64,000 bases of DNA. Origin: an uncultured Opitutaceae bacterium (GTDB lineage: Bacteria; Verrucomicrobiota; Verrucomicrobiia; Opitutales; Opitutaceae). Shown piece by piece: positions 8,304-16,546 of the stretch (within the stretch, counting starts at the first letter, position 1; each line of letters opens with the position of its first letter). Position numbers and translations under genes: made by a program. Under the pieces are notes generated by a model, which was given only the letters and a program-made list of their open reading frames with translations, had not been told where the DNA came from and made no database searches. The DNA is taken from the NCBI GenBank assembly GCA_937958045.1, contig CALFXL010000030.1, positions 62,001 through 126,000 on the forward strand, given 5' to 3'.

Positions 8304-8362
8304 TCAGTGACCAGTGGGCTGTGGGCGGCGCGCTGGCACCGACCATTGGTCAGTGGTTACGC
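8290..8362. repeat. Heptad repeat locus between two convergent genes
   Basis: Heptamers GGAATGA-CGAATGA-TCAGTGA-CCAGTGG-GCTGTGG run from 8290 to 8324. A reverse-oriented arm (ACCATTG-GTCAGTG-GTTACGC) covers 8342-8362. TGACCAGTGG in the left arm pairs with CCATTGGTCA in the right arm, so a hairpin is possible. Both flanking genes use stop codons supplied by the repeat. Confidence 0.75.
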
Positions 8363-10863
8363 GTGCCCCACAAGCGTACGACGTCTTCGTGACGCACCCA
8401 GCCGGTCTGGCCGTTGGCGAACGAAAGACGGCTCCAGCCGAGATAAGTATTGTCCACGATCGCGAGTGAGCCGGCGGAAAGCGGGGATGTTTTTTGCTCG
8501 GTGTCGGCTTCGGTGGGAATCGAGCGAAGCGTGGATTGTTTGCGAACGATCACCGCGCGGGCGTCGTTGGCCGGTGCATACACTCGGAAACACAGAATGC
8601 CGAACGTCAGCAACAGAAGCCCGGCCGGTACGAGCGTCCATTGCGCATATTTAAGCATGGCGCTGCGCGCTCCGTGGCGACGCAGCAGCGCGAGCGCGAT
8701 GGCGAGCGCGAGCACGGACGAACCGCCAATGATGATGAACTGCCAGATCGTGGGTGAATAGTGGCGGGCGAGCGTGTGCAGCGGAGACGGATTCATGAAG
8801 GCGGCCAGCGGGCCGGGCATGTAGCCGGCTTTTTCCAACATCAGGCCGAGATGCCAGCGCACGGAGTCGTCGCCCGGATGTTGCACGAAGGCGGCGACGG
8901 AATGCGCGGCGGCATCCTGCCAGCGGTTTTGCTGTGCGAGAGTGAGCGCGAGATTATGATGCGCGATCCAATCGGATGGCGTTTGCGCGAGACGCTCGCG
9001 CCAGGCGTTTTCGGCGGCGGCGAAATCGGCGCGATCATAGGCCGCTCGGCCAGCATCCTGTGCGGGAAGATCCGATGCAAAGGCGCTGAAGCCAACGATG
9101 ATCGTGGCCGCAAAAGGCAGAAGGTTGCGCGGGAGAAATAGGCTGAGCGGACTGAAACCCGGGACCGTACGCGCCGCGAGGGCCGCTTCAGCGCGATTGA
9201 TCCAATCGGAAGGCAGCGGTGTATCCGCGCGGTAAATACAACGTTCGGCATCCGCCCAGAGTTCCGCCCAAGTATTGCCGGCCGGATCGTTCGACGCGCG
9301 GAAATCATCCGCGGTCGGCACGGCCGACGAGAGGGGCCAGAAAGCGGCGGTTTCGCGCTGCCAGCTTTGGAGGAGCGTCAGGACGCGTTCGCGGTCGCTT
9401 GTGGTTTTGAGCTGCGAGAGAATATGGCCGATGCGGACACGAGCTTCGCGGCGCGGGCGGAACGGGTCGGTTTTGCGTGCGCGGAGAAGCGCGAGTACGA
9501 ACCAGAAAAGCAGCAGCGGAACCGCCGGTGCGGACGCCCAGAGGATGAGCTCGCGCTGCGAGAGTGGCGCGGGCGCATCGCCGTATCCAGCAAGTGGATC
9601 GCGCGGGATGCCCGCGGGTAGTGCGGGGATTGCCGGAGGTGTCGGCGCGGCCGCGTTTGTTTCGGTGGACGTGTTGTTGGCGGGTGGCGTTGACGTGGAC
9701 GGTGGCGGAGCGATGGGGGCCGTCACCGTGAGGGTCGTACGCGGAGCGGTGATGGTTTGGTACGCGCCCTTCACCGGATCGAAGTATGAGAAGCTGGCGG
9801 GCCCGATGGTGTAGTTGCCCGGTTTGGTGGGAACGAGCACGACGTCTTCCGTCAGGACGGCGTCGAAGAGCGAGTTGTCCGTGAATGCGCGCTTTGCTTG
9901 CGGTTGAATAACACGGAAATCGCGCGAGACCTCGCGCGGCGGCAGTCCGGGAATATCCGGCCAGTTGCCCGTACCGGAGAGCGTGAGCGTCCACGTGATC
10001 GGTTCGCCGACGGCTGCCGATTCGGGAACGACTTTGGATTCGAGACGAAATTCGCCCACGGCGCCGTTGAAGGATGTCGGGGCGCCCGACGGTAGTGGTT
10101 TTACGGATACAGACGGACGGTCGGTGCTGACGGAAAATTGGTCGAGATTGTGGCGTCCCCACATGTCGGTGCCCTTGATGATATTGATGAGCTGGGAGGC
10201 GGTGTTGCCGGTGGCGACGCCCGGCGTGCGCAGAAAGGCGCGTGTTTCCTGAAGAAATTCGACATGGTTTTCGCCGTTGATGACGCTTTCGCGCGGCTGG
10301 TGACGATCCCACGCTTCGATGACAAACGGCGCGGGCGCCCAATCGAGTTCGGACGGAGCGGAATAAGCGTAGCGTCGCAGAATCGTCAGTTGCTGACGAA
10401 GCGGGAAAACCTGACCGGCCCAGACTTCGTCGGGGAGGATGAAGCGCGACTTGACGACGGAATCGAGGGAGAGACTTCCGCCGATGGTGGCGTCGCCGAC
10501 GTCGAAGGACGCGGCGGGCACGGTAAGCCGTCCTTTGTCGGTCTCGACGGTAAACGAAGGAATCGTGAGCCGCGCTTTTTGTGTCGGCCGCACGTAGTAA
10601 CCGATGGCGACATGTTGTGACATGCGGCCATTGATGATCGTGGTGCTGCGGCGTTCACCGCCGCGCTGAATTACGAGTCCATCGACTTCGGGGATGTCGG
10701 GGTTGCCTGAAGGTTCGCAACCGTCGAAGACGAGTTGAAGCTCGCTGGTTTGGCTGTGGGCCAGGCTGCCGCTGGAAGGTTCCCAGCGCACGGACTGGGC
10801 GGCGAGCGAGACGCCGAACGAGGCGAGAAGAAGGACGGTAATGAAATTTCGGATACAGTGCAT
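8350..10863 (-). CDS. batD: BatD-BatE fusion: oxygen-tolerance protein with TPR and SH3 domains
   Basis: 837 residues. A signal peptide (about 1-22) leads into a BatD-type beta-sandwich region (to about residue 400). A Pro/Thr-rich linker and a membrane helix follow. A second hydrophobic segment (NLLPFAATIIVGFSAFA) precedes a TPR region beginning AGRAAYDRADFAAAENAWRE, then two more membrane helices and a C-terminal bacterial SH3-like domain (LGWSRLSFANGQTGWVRHED). In Bacteroides BatD and BatE (TPR) are separate proteins; here they appear joined. Last gene of the moxR-bat operon, starting seven bases after batB/C. Confidence 0.85.
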   Translation of the reverse strand: MHCIRNFITVLLLASFGVSLAAQSVRWEPSSGSLAHSQTSELQLVFDGCEPSGNPDIPEVDGLVIQRGGERRSTTIINGRMSQHVAIGYYVRPTQKARLTIPSFTVETDKGRLTVPAASFDVGDATIGGSLSLDSVVKSRFILPDEVWAGQVFPLRQQLTILRRYAYSAPSELDWAPAPFVIEAWDRHQPRESVINGENHVEFLQETRAFLRTPGVATGNTASQLINIIKGTDMWGRHNLDQFSVSTDRPSVSVKPLPSGAPTSFNGAVGEFRLESKVVPESAAVGEPITWTLTLSGTGNWPDIPGLPPREVSRDFRVIQPQAKRAFTDNSLFDAVLTEDVVLVPTKPGNYTIGPASFSYFDPVKGAYQTITAPRTTLTVTAPIAPPPSTSTPPANNTSTETNAAAPTPPAIPALPAGIPRDPLAGYGDAPAPLSQRELILWASAPAVPLLLFWFVLALLRARKTDPFRPRREARVRIGHILSQLKTTSDRERVLTLLQSWQRETAAFWPLSSAVPTADDFRASNDPAGNTWAELWADAERCIYRADTPLPSDWINRAEAALAARTVPGFSPLSLFLPRNLLPFAATIIVGFSAFASDLPAQDAGRAAYDRADFAAAENAWRERLAQTPSDWIAHHNLALTLAQQNRWQDAAAHSVAAFVQHPGDDSVRWHLGLMLEKAGYMPGPLAAFMNPSPLHTLARHYSPTIWQFIIIGGSSVLALAIALALLRRHGARSAMLKYAQWTLVPAGLLLLTFGILCFRVYAPANDARAVIVRKQSTLRSIPTEADTEQKTSPLSAGSLAIVDNTYLGWSRLSFANGQTGWVRHEDVVRLWGTRNH

Positions 10864-10870
10864 GGCCGGA

Positions 10871-12802
10871 TTACCAGTCTTTGCCCGGTTTCTCGGGTTG
10901 GGCGTTGGGATCTTGCATCAATTGGAAAAGACGCGCGGGTGAGTCTTGATTGCGAACCTGCTCAAGTTTCTGGAGAGGGATCGACAACGAAGGATCGACC
11001 GGCGTGGTTTGCTGCTGGGCCGTGCCGACGGTTTGGGTTTCACCGGACGATTCTTCTGTCTGCTCAGACGGTTGTTGGGGCTTATCCGGCGGGGTGGTCT
11101 GCTCTTGCATGTCGCCAAACGCGGAAGAGCCGGGCGTGGGTTGTTGTTGTGGTGGTTTGTCCTGCGATTGTTCGCCCGATGGCGATGACTGCGAAGGCTG
11201 ATTGGTCGAATCCTGCTTATCCGATTTTTCCTGATCTTTTTGCTGATCGGATTCTCCACCAGACTGCGGTGACGAAGGCTGATCGGATTTATCTTTCTGA
11301 TCTTTTTTCTCCTGATCTTTCTTCTCTTGTTCTTGTTGCTGTTCCTGCTGCTGGTCCTCGGGCTTTTCGAGAAACTTTTCGAGGCGCGCGCGAAGTTCGT
11401 CCCAATTGGCGGCGGCGGGGTTTTGTTTTTGGCCCGCATCTACTGCGAGGAGCGCATCGCGAACAGGTCCCTCGGGAACGGGATGCTGAATCGCTTCGAG
11501 ACGTTCGCCGTAGGTGATCGTGGTGCGCGCGATCTCCGCGTGATTCGCGGCGGTGAGCGCGGGGCGGGCGGAGAGTTGAGCAACCAGTTTACTCAGCGGC
11601 TGGGCGATGGTCGCGGTGTCGGGCGGCGTGGTTGGCTCTTGGGCGAAGATGCGCGGTGCGGTGCCAAATGTGAGGCCGATGAGAACGAGAGCGACGACGG
11701 TGGGTAACGGCGGCGGCGTTGACGCGCTATGTGGCGTGGGCGAAGCGGCGGCGCGCGGAAGTGGAGGCGGTGTGGATGTTTTCAACTGAAGATCGCGCAC
11801 GCGCGGGCGCACGGGAAACTCGCGCCAGAAACTCCATGCGAGCAGTAGCAGGGCGGGGGCGAGCGCCCATTGGAAACGCTCCGCGAGGCGCACGCGTCGA
11901 CGCTCGGCGAGCAATTCTTTGCGACCAGTTTCGACGGTAGACTCGATGAGGCGTGGTAGATCGACCCACGTGCTGGCGTCGGTGTAGACGCCGTTGGTGG
12001 CTTCGGCGAGTTCCTGCAAGGTGCGGCTCTCGAGACGCGAAAGCACGACGGCGCCGCGCTCGTCTTTCACGAAGCCTCCCGCACCATCGGGGATCATCGA
12101 GCCGTCGGCGGTGCCAACACCGAGACCGATCACGCGCACGTTTTGTTTTTTCAATTTATCCACGGAGGCGCGCCATGCTTCGTCGGTTGCTTCGCCATCG
12201 CTGAGAACGATGAGATAACGATCGGCCGCGCTGCTTGGGCTGAACGCTTCGAGCGAAGTATCGAGCAACTGACGGTAGTTGCTGCCGCCTTGAGGTAGAA
12301 GATCCGAGTCGAGCGAGGGAAGGAAGTCGCGCAGGATTTCGTAATCGGCGCTGAGCGGACTCTGCAAAAACGCGGTGCCCGCGAAAACCACGAGACCGAC
12401 GCGCTCGCCTTCGAGACGATCGAGCAGGCTGGCGATGAGGAGCTTCGCGCGGTCGAGGCGCGAAGGCTTCACGTCCGTCGCGTGCATGCTTCGCGAAAGA
12501 TCGAGCGCGATCAGGATGTCGCGGGCTTCGTCGAAGATCGGTTCATCGATGCGGCCCCATTGCGGACGCGCGAATGCGACGATCGCAGCGGCGAGTCCGA
12601 GATAAAAACGCCAACGCACGCGGCGCCGTGTGCGTGCGCCGCCGTGACCGACCACGAGGGTGTTTCGATACGCCTGCGCTTCGATGATCTTCGTCGGTGT
12701 ATTGTGGCGGATGGTGGCGCGTCGGTTGCGCAAAAAAGCGATGATCCACAGCAGCGCGGGGATCGTCAGACACCAAAGAATGAGCGGCCAGTGAAACGTC
12801 AT
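10871..12802 (-). CDS. batB: BatB-type VWA protein with BatC-like low-complexity tail
   Basis: 643 residues. Two N-terminal membrane helices (about 6-24 and 66-85) precede a von Willebrand A domain with an intact MIDAS (D101-L-S-R-S105). A membrane helix follows near residue 320, then a second hydrophobic segment, a short helical segment and a very Gln/Lys/Asp/Ser-rich tail of about 100 residues near the end. BatC of Bacteroides carries TPRs and a similar charged tail, so this looks like a BatB-BatC composite. The ATG at 12802 was chosen (MTFHWPLILW) because it overlaps batA by ATGA and gives the usual N-terminal helix. Confidence 0.85.
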   Translation of the reverse strand: MTFHWPLILWCLTIPALLWIIAFLRNRRATIRHNTPTKIIEAQAYRNTLVVGHGGARTRRRVRWRFYLGLAAAIVAFARPQWGRIDEPIFDEARDILIALDLSRSMHATDVKPSRLDRAKLLIASLLDRLEGERVGLVVFAGTAFLQSPLSADYEILRDFLPSLDSDLLPQGGSNYRQLLDTSLEAFSPSSAADRYLIVLSDGEATDEAWRASVDKLKKQNVRVIGLGVGTADGSMIPDGAGGFVKDERGAVVLSRLESRTLQELAEATNGVYTDASTWVDLPRLIESTVETGRKELLAERRRVRLAERFQWALAPALLLLAWSFWREFPVRPRVRDLQLKTSTPPPLPRAAASPTPHSASTPPPLPTVVALVLIGLTFGTAPRIFAQEPTTPPDTATIAQPLSKLVAQLSARPALTAANHAEIARTTITYGERLEAIQHPVPEGPVRDALLAVDAGQKQNPAAANWDELRARLEKFLEKPEDQQQEQQQEQEKKDQEKKDQKDKSDQPSSPQSGGESDQQKDQEKSDKQDSTNQPSQSSPSGEQSQDKPPQQQPTPGSSAFGDMQEQTTPPDKPQQPSEQTEESSGETQTVGTAQQQTTPVDPSLSIPLQKLEQVRNQDSPARLFQLMQDPNAQPEKPGKDW

Positions 12803-13932
12803 CGGGCAGCGGGAATGGGAGAACTCAAAGCGGGCGACGCACGAGCGCCGCGTCCGCGAATTAAGAAAATGGCGATCGCAAACAACAACAGTCCGGGGGT
12901 GGCGAACCATCCGAAAAGCTCTCGGGTGAGCAGATAGGACTTCGCTTGAAACTCGATCTTCTGCGCGCGATCGATCGCGGCGAACGCGCTTTCGGTGGTG
13001 CGCACGTCGTCGGCGCGGAAGTAACGACCTTCAGTCATGAGCGCGATGCGTCGCAAGGTACCTTCATCGAGGTCGGCGGGCATGCGTTGGTAGCGTCCGG
13101 TCGGACGACCATTTTGATCCAAGACAGGGAAGGGGACAAAACCGTCTTTGCCGGAGCCGATGGTATAAACGGGGATGCCGCGCGCTTTGGCGATTTCGGC
13201 GGCCTGCAGCGGCGCGAGCGTGCCGCGGTTGTTGCGGCCATCGGTCATCAAGACGACGAACGCACCCTGGCGCCGACCGCCGGATTCGCGTTGGGATTGT
13301 TCGAGACGCGTGAGTGCGATGCCGAGTCCGTCGCCGATGGCGGTGCCGTCCTCAATCATACCGATGCGCAGCCGCTCCGCCTGACGTTCGAGCCAAGCGT
13401 GATCGAAGGTGAGCGGCGCGAGCGTGTAAGCCCGACCGGCGAAAATCACCATGCCGATGCGATCGTTGGCGCGTTGCTGGATGAAGGCCTGAACGACCGG
13501 CTTGATGGCCTGCAGGCGGTTGATGCGCGCGCCGTTGCGTTCGTAGTCCTCGGCGAGCATCGACGAGGAAAGGTCGATCGCGAGCATGATGTCGTAACCT
13601 TGCGAACGCGATTCGCGGCGATCTTCGATCTTTTGCGGACGGGCGAGTGCGATCGAGATGGCCGCCAGGCCGAGGCACGCGAGCAATGCGGGAAGACGTG
13701 AGTTGCTGGCGAGCGCGGGCCGATGCCATGCGGCCGCGAACGGTATCAATAAAACGGATACGGGACGGCGGCTGCGCAGCCACAGGGCGAAAGGAATCAA
13801 TAAGAGCGCGAACAACCACACGGGCGTGGCCAGACGGTAGTCATTGCCGAGCTCCCACGCTGGAATCAGCGCGAAGGGCGAGTGGCTGATGACCGGTGAC
13901 CAGTGACCAATGTCGGTGGCGGAAAACATCAT
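12799..13932 (-). CDS. batA: BatA-type VWA membrane protein
   Basis: 377 residues: a membrane helix near residues 36-52, another near 78-97, a VWA domain with MIDAS D120-L-S-S-S124, and a C-terminal helix (LFGWFATPGLLLFAIAIFLI) with a short basic tail. Family members act with MoxR ATPases in envelope stress or oxygen tolerance. Residues about 5-18 (DIGHWSPVISHS) are encoded by a 7-bp-periodic repeat, and no later in-frame Met precedes the first helix. The true N-terminus is therefore either repeat-derived or begins at an unusual start codon. Overlaps batB by ATGA. Confidence 0.88.
   Translation of the reverse strand: MMFSATDIGHWSPVISHSPFALIPAWELGNDYRLATPVWLFALLLIPFALWLRSRRPVSVLLIPFAAAWHRPALASNSRLPALLACLGLAAISIALARPQKIEDRRESRSQGYDIMLAIDLSSSMLAEDYERNGARINRLQAIKPVVQAFIQQRANDRIGMVIFAGRAYTLAPLTFDHAWLERQAERLRIGMIEDGTAIGDGLGIALTRLEQSQRESGGRRQGAFVVLMTDGRNNRGTLAPLQAAEIAKARGIPVYTIGSGKDGFVPFPVLDQNGRPTGRYQRMPADLDEGTLRRIALMTEGRYFRADDVRTTESAFAAIDRAQKIEFQAKSYLLTRELFGWFATPGLLLFAIAIFLIRGRGARASPALSSPIPAAR
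13881..13922. repeat. Heptad repeat, GGTGACC type, inside the 5' end of batA
   Basis: Six consecutive heptamers: AGTGGCT, GATGACC, GGTGACC, AGTGACC, AATGTCG, GTGGCGG. Related to the arrays at 8304 and 53300, which share the TGACCAGTG core. Confidence 0.8.
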
Positions 13933-13975
13933 GCGCGGATGATCGTCGATGGGTTATCGTCGGCGGGAGAGGAAA

Positions 13976-14010
13976 ATTCCAAACGCCAAAATGCCAGAAG
14001 CCAGAGAAAG
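13976..14010. repeat. Heptad repeat, CGCCAAA type, in the DUF58-batA spacer
   Basis: Heptamers ATTCCAA, ACGCCAA, AATGCCA, GAAGCCA, GAGAAAG. The same ATTCCAA/CGCCAAA vocabulary recurs at 56972-57013. Confidence 0.8.
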
Positions 14011-14100
14011 GGGAGATGGTTCCATGGCGGCAAGCCGGCCGGCGCTCCTGAAAAGCCTGCCGGCGCGCCTTGGCGGCAAGGCGTCAGCGGGTTGGGATCT

Positions 14101-14135
14101 TTTGGACGTTTGAACATGGGCGTTTGGAGTTTGCG
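14101..14135. repeat. Heptad repeat, GTTTGGA type, opposite arm of the DUF58-batA spacer
   Basis: Heptamers TTTGGAC, GTTTGAA, CATGGGC, GTTTGGA, GTTTGCG. It is in inverted orientation to the 13976 array (CCAAACGCC on the other strand), so the roughly 207-base spacer is bounded by opposed arms. It contains the 17-mer ACATGGGCGTTTGGAGT (14114-14130), found again at 30462-30478. Confidence 0.78.
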
Positions 14136-14139
14136 CGCA

Positions 14140-15057
14140 TCAGCACCCCGCCATGCGGCGACGGAAGAAACGCACGAGCGCGTCGAGACGGTTTTCTTCG
14201 GTGCTCACGACGAGACGACTTTGGGCGTCGGGGAAAAGTTCGCGCCAGGCGGCTTCGCGCGATTCGCGCCAGGCGGCATGCGCGGCGCGTTCGGCTGCGG
14301 AGCCTTCGAGCGTGACGAGACGTCCGGTGACCGGATCGTAAGCGGCGAGCGTGTCGGTTCCGGGCAGTTCGCGTTCCCACGGATCGTCCACGCGGAACCC
14401 CATCGTCTGGTAACGACGCTGCATGAGCGCCCAACCGTCGGGTGTGGGACGCGGAGCGAAATCGCCGAGCCAGATCAGAATGCTATGCTTGGGAGCGGTC
14501 TTCGCGAGCAAGCGCCAAGGAATCGGAGACGTTTCGGATTCTCGGTTTTCGATCGCTGCCAAAGGCGGCGCGGGCTGGGCGATCAAGGTCGAGGCGGCGT
14601 GCATGATCGGGCCGCGGCCGCGCACGGGTTCGCGGAAAACATAGCCTGTAGGGGAAACGTGGATACAACCTACGCGATCGCGATTGACCGCTCCGAGCAG
14701 CATCACGAGGCCGGCGAGTTCGAGAAGCGCTTCGCGTTTTGATTGCGCACCCGAGCCGAATTGCAGGCTCGGCGTGTCTTCGAAAACGATCATCAGCGTG
14801 ACCTCGCGCTCCTCGACGAACTTTTTGCGGTATGGTTCGCCGAGGCGCGCGGTGACGTTCCAGTCGATGTCGCGGACATCGTCGCCGAAAGCGTATTTCA
14901 CGACCTGATCGAACTCCATGCCGCGACCGCGAAAAGCCGAGCGGTATTCGCCGCTGAGGACATTTTCGACGGCGTGCCGCACGCGCCACTCCAGCCGTCG
15001 CAGAAGGGCGATCGGGTTTTGCGGAGAAGCGGGTTGTGCGGGGGAAGGCGTGGGCAT
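14140..15057 (-). CDS. DUF58 domain protein
   Basis: 305 residues, soluble, with no membrane helix. It has the DUF58 core: EFDQVVKYAFGDDVRDIDWN followed by ARLGEPYRKKFVEE, and a VWA-like FEDTPSLQFG strand that lacks a full MIDAS. DUF58 proteins are almost always encoded beside MoxR and Bat-type VWA proteins, as here, and probably form part of the same MoxR-dependent assembly. The start ATG at 15057 lies within the edge of a heptad repeat. Confidence 0.9.
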   Translation of the reverse strand: MPTPSPAQPASPQNPIALLRRLEWRVRHAVENVLSGEYRSAFRGRGMEFDQVVKYAFGDDVRDIDWNVTARLGEPYRKKFVEEREVTLMIVFEDTPSLQFGSGAQSKREALLELAGLVMLLGAVNRDRVGCIHVSPTGYVFREPVRGRGPIMHAASTLIAQPAPPLAAIENRESETSPIPWRLLAKTAPKHSILIWLGDFAPRPTPDGWALMQRRYQTMGFRVDDPWERELPGTDTLAAYDPVTGRLVTLEGSAAERAAHAAWRESREAAWRELFPDAQSRLVVSTEENRLDALVRFFRRRMAGC

Positions 15058-15088
15058 TTTCGATTTTTGATGGAGGACGGAGCGATGG
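15054..15088. repeat. Heptad repeat at the start of the DUF58 gene
   Basis: Heptamers GCATTTT, CGATTTT, TGATGGA, GGACGGA, GCGATGG. The 14-mer GCATTTTCGATTTT is identical to one inside the neighbouring gene at 15515-15528. Confidence 0.7.
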
Positions 15089-15105
15089 GGGCCGCGGTGA
15101 GAACG

Positions 15106-15774
15106 TTATCGGGTGTTGGTCGTGTTCGGAGCGGTGGAAGGAGGGAGCGTTTCTACTTTGACCGCATCACTAAGAATCGTGGTCGGCTGATCCGGTTTTG
15201 TGGCGGGCAACTCGAGGGTGATGTTCTCGCCGGTGAGGCGGACGAGTTGGTTGTGGTCGTTGGTGAAACTGATGGACGCGACGGTCGCGCTCATCTGGCC
15301 CGAAGTCGTGTCGAGCACGGCTTCGTGGGCGACGATGGTGTTGCGTGCGGTTTCGAGCGCCATGTCGCCAGCGAAGACGGTTTGTTGTTCATTGGAAACC
15401 ATGACGCCGGTCGGCGCGGAAAGCGTGATGTCGTTGGGTAAACGCAGGCGCGCATCGGCATCGTAGATGAGCGCGTCGTTTTCGCGGGTGAAGCTCCCGC
15501 TCAAGAGAGCGGGAGCATTTTCGATTTTGCGCTCTCGATTTTCGAGTGGGGGCGGCTGCGGGGTGGCGCTGGGCGGGCGGGACGCCGGGGTTTCGGAGAC
15601 GGGACCTGTGTCGGAGGATACGGAGGCCCGGGCGGAAGCGTTTGTGGATTGTGCGGGGACCACGAGCGCCGGGCCGTCGGAGCGCATTTCGCCGAGGCGC
15701 GCTTCGCGTTGAAAAAACACAAACGCGGTCGAAAACGCGATGATCAGCGAGACGACGAGCCAGCGAGCTTTCAT
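15106..15774 (-). CDS. Exported or membrane-anchored LptC/OstA-like protein
   Basis: 222 residues. One N-terminal membrane helix (about 4-21) is followed by a Pro/Ser-rich linker to about residue 95, then a segment with repeated beta-strand character such as LRLPNDITLSAPTGVMVSN and VFAGDMALETARNTIVAHEA. This resembles the LptC/LptA (OstA-like) fold used in lipopolysaccharide transport, but only weakly; I would not claim the function. Residues about 75-94 are encoded by a perfect 9-bp inverted repeat plus a heptad array, suggesting insertion into the linker. It lies inside the moxR-bat operon. Confidence 0.6.
   Translation of the reverse strand: MKARWLVVSLIIAFSTAFVFFQREARLGEMRSDGPALVVPAQSTNASARASVSSDTGPVSETPASRPPSATPQPPPLENRERKIENAPALLSGSFTRENDALIYDADARLRLPNDITLSAPTGVMVSNEQQTVFAGDMALETARNTIVAHEAVLDTTSGQMSATVASISFTNDHNQLVRLTGENITLELPATKPDQPTTILSDAVKVETLPPSTAPNTTNTR
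15493..15549. repeat. Inverted repeat plus heptad array inside a coding sequence
   Basis: GCTCCCGCT (15493-15501) pairs perfectly with AGCGGGAGC (15508-15516) around a 6-base loop. From 15515 the sequence continues as heptamers GCATTTT, CGATTTT, GCGCTCT, CGATTTT, CGAGTGG. It is translated in the LptC-like protein. Confidence 0.75.
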
Positions 15775-15800
15775 AACGTTTCGAAAATCTCCTCCTGAGT

Positions 15801-16535
15801 TCAGCTCGTTTTCCCGGCGCGCTGGAGAATGGCGGGCCAGGTTTTTTCGAACTCGGCTACCAACTTTCGGAAGGCTGCGCGTTCAGCGTCTTTGCGGGCT
15901 TCGTCGGCAGAGTCGCGCGAGCCCCAGGATGTGGAGAGGACATCACGCGCTTCGCTGGCCTCGAATGCGCCATAGATAAACCCCGTTCGTGTATCGATGA
16001 GCAGCGCGGAAGCAGTGGAGGTTGCCCGGATCTTGCGCGTGGGGGAGAGACCGAGCGTGATCACGGAGAGCGGCTTGGCGGCGTCGCGATCGAAGAAGGC
16101 AGTGTCGAAAGTATAGACAAACATCAGATCGGCGCGGAGCTGCGCCGCACCTGTCCGGAGATCGTCGTATGAATTGAGCGTCTCGGGAATGAGCATGCGA
16201 TTGAGCGAGATGGCCCCGGTGATCTGGGGAAATTTTGTGATGCGATCGATCGCATCCTGCTCTTCGACTTCGCGCACGGTGATGACGGAGAAACGTCCCT
16301 GGCCATGACGTCCTCCCGTGCGGTCGATGAAGTAATTGGAGTAGTTGTCGGCCTGTACGCGCACGCCGACGATCGCGGCCGGAAACGGATTGGACGGCTG
16401 AGTGGCAAAGCTCTTTTGAATATCCGCGGGCGCGAGTGCTTGAAGATCGGCTTTGGCGCCGGGCGTGATGTAGCTCGCGCAGCCTGCAAAAGCGCCGGCA
16501 AACGCGACGAGTGTGAGGGTAAGGAGTTTTTTCAT
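15801..16535 (-). CDS. Lipoprotein of the moxR-bat operon
   Basis: 244 residues. The N-terminus MKKLLTLTLVAFAGAFAGC is a lipoprotein signal peptide with a lipobox ending at Cys19. The remainder is soluble and presumably periplasm-facing; I recognise no named family, though the LRADLMFVYTFDTAFFDRD region resembles secreted proteins with a small alpha/beta fold. The ATG at 16535 was chosen because AAGGTGG lies five bases upstream, one of the few clear ribosome-binding sites in the window. Eleven bases separate it from moxR. Confidence 0.8.
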   Translation of the reverse strand: MKKLLTLTLVAFAGAFAGCASYITPGAKADLQALAPADIQKSFATQPSNPFPAAIVGVRVQADNYSNYFIDRTGGRHGQGRFSVITVREVEEQDAIDRITKFPQITGAISLNRMLIPETLNSYDDLRTGAAQLRADLMFVYTFDTAFFDRDAAKPLSVITLGLSPTRKIRATSTASALLIDTRTGFIYGAFEASEARDVLSTSWGSRDSADEARKDAERAAFRKLVAEFEKTWPAILQRAGKTS

Positions 16536-16546
16536 AACCACCTTAC

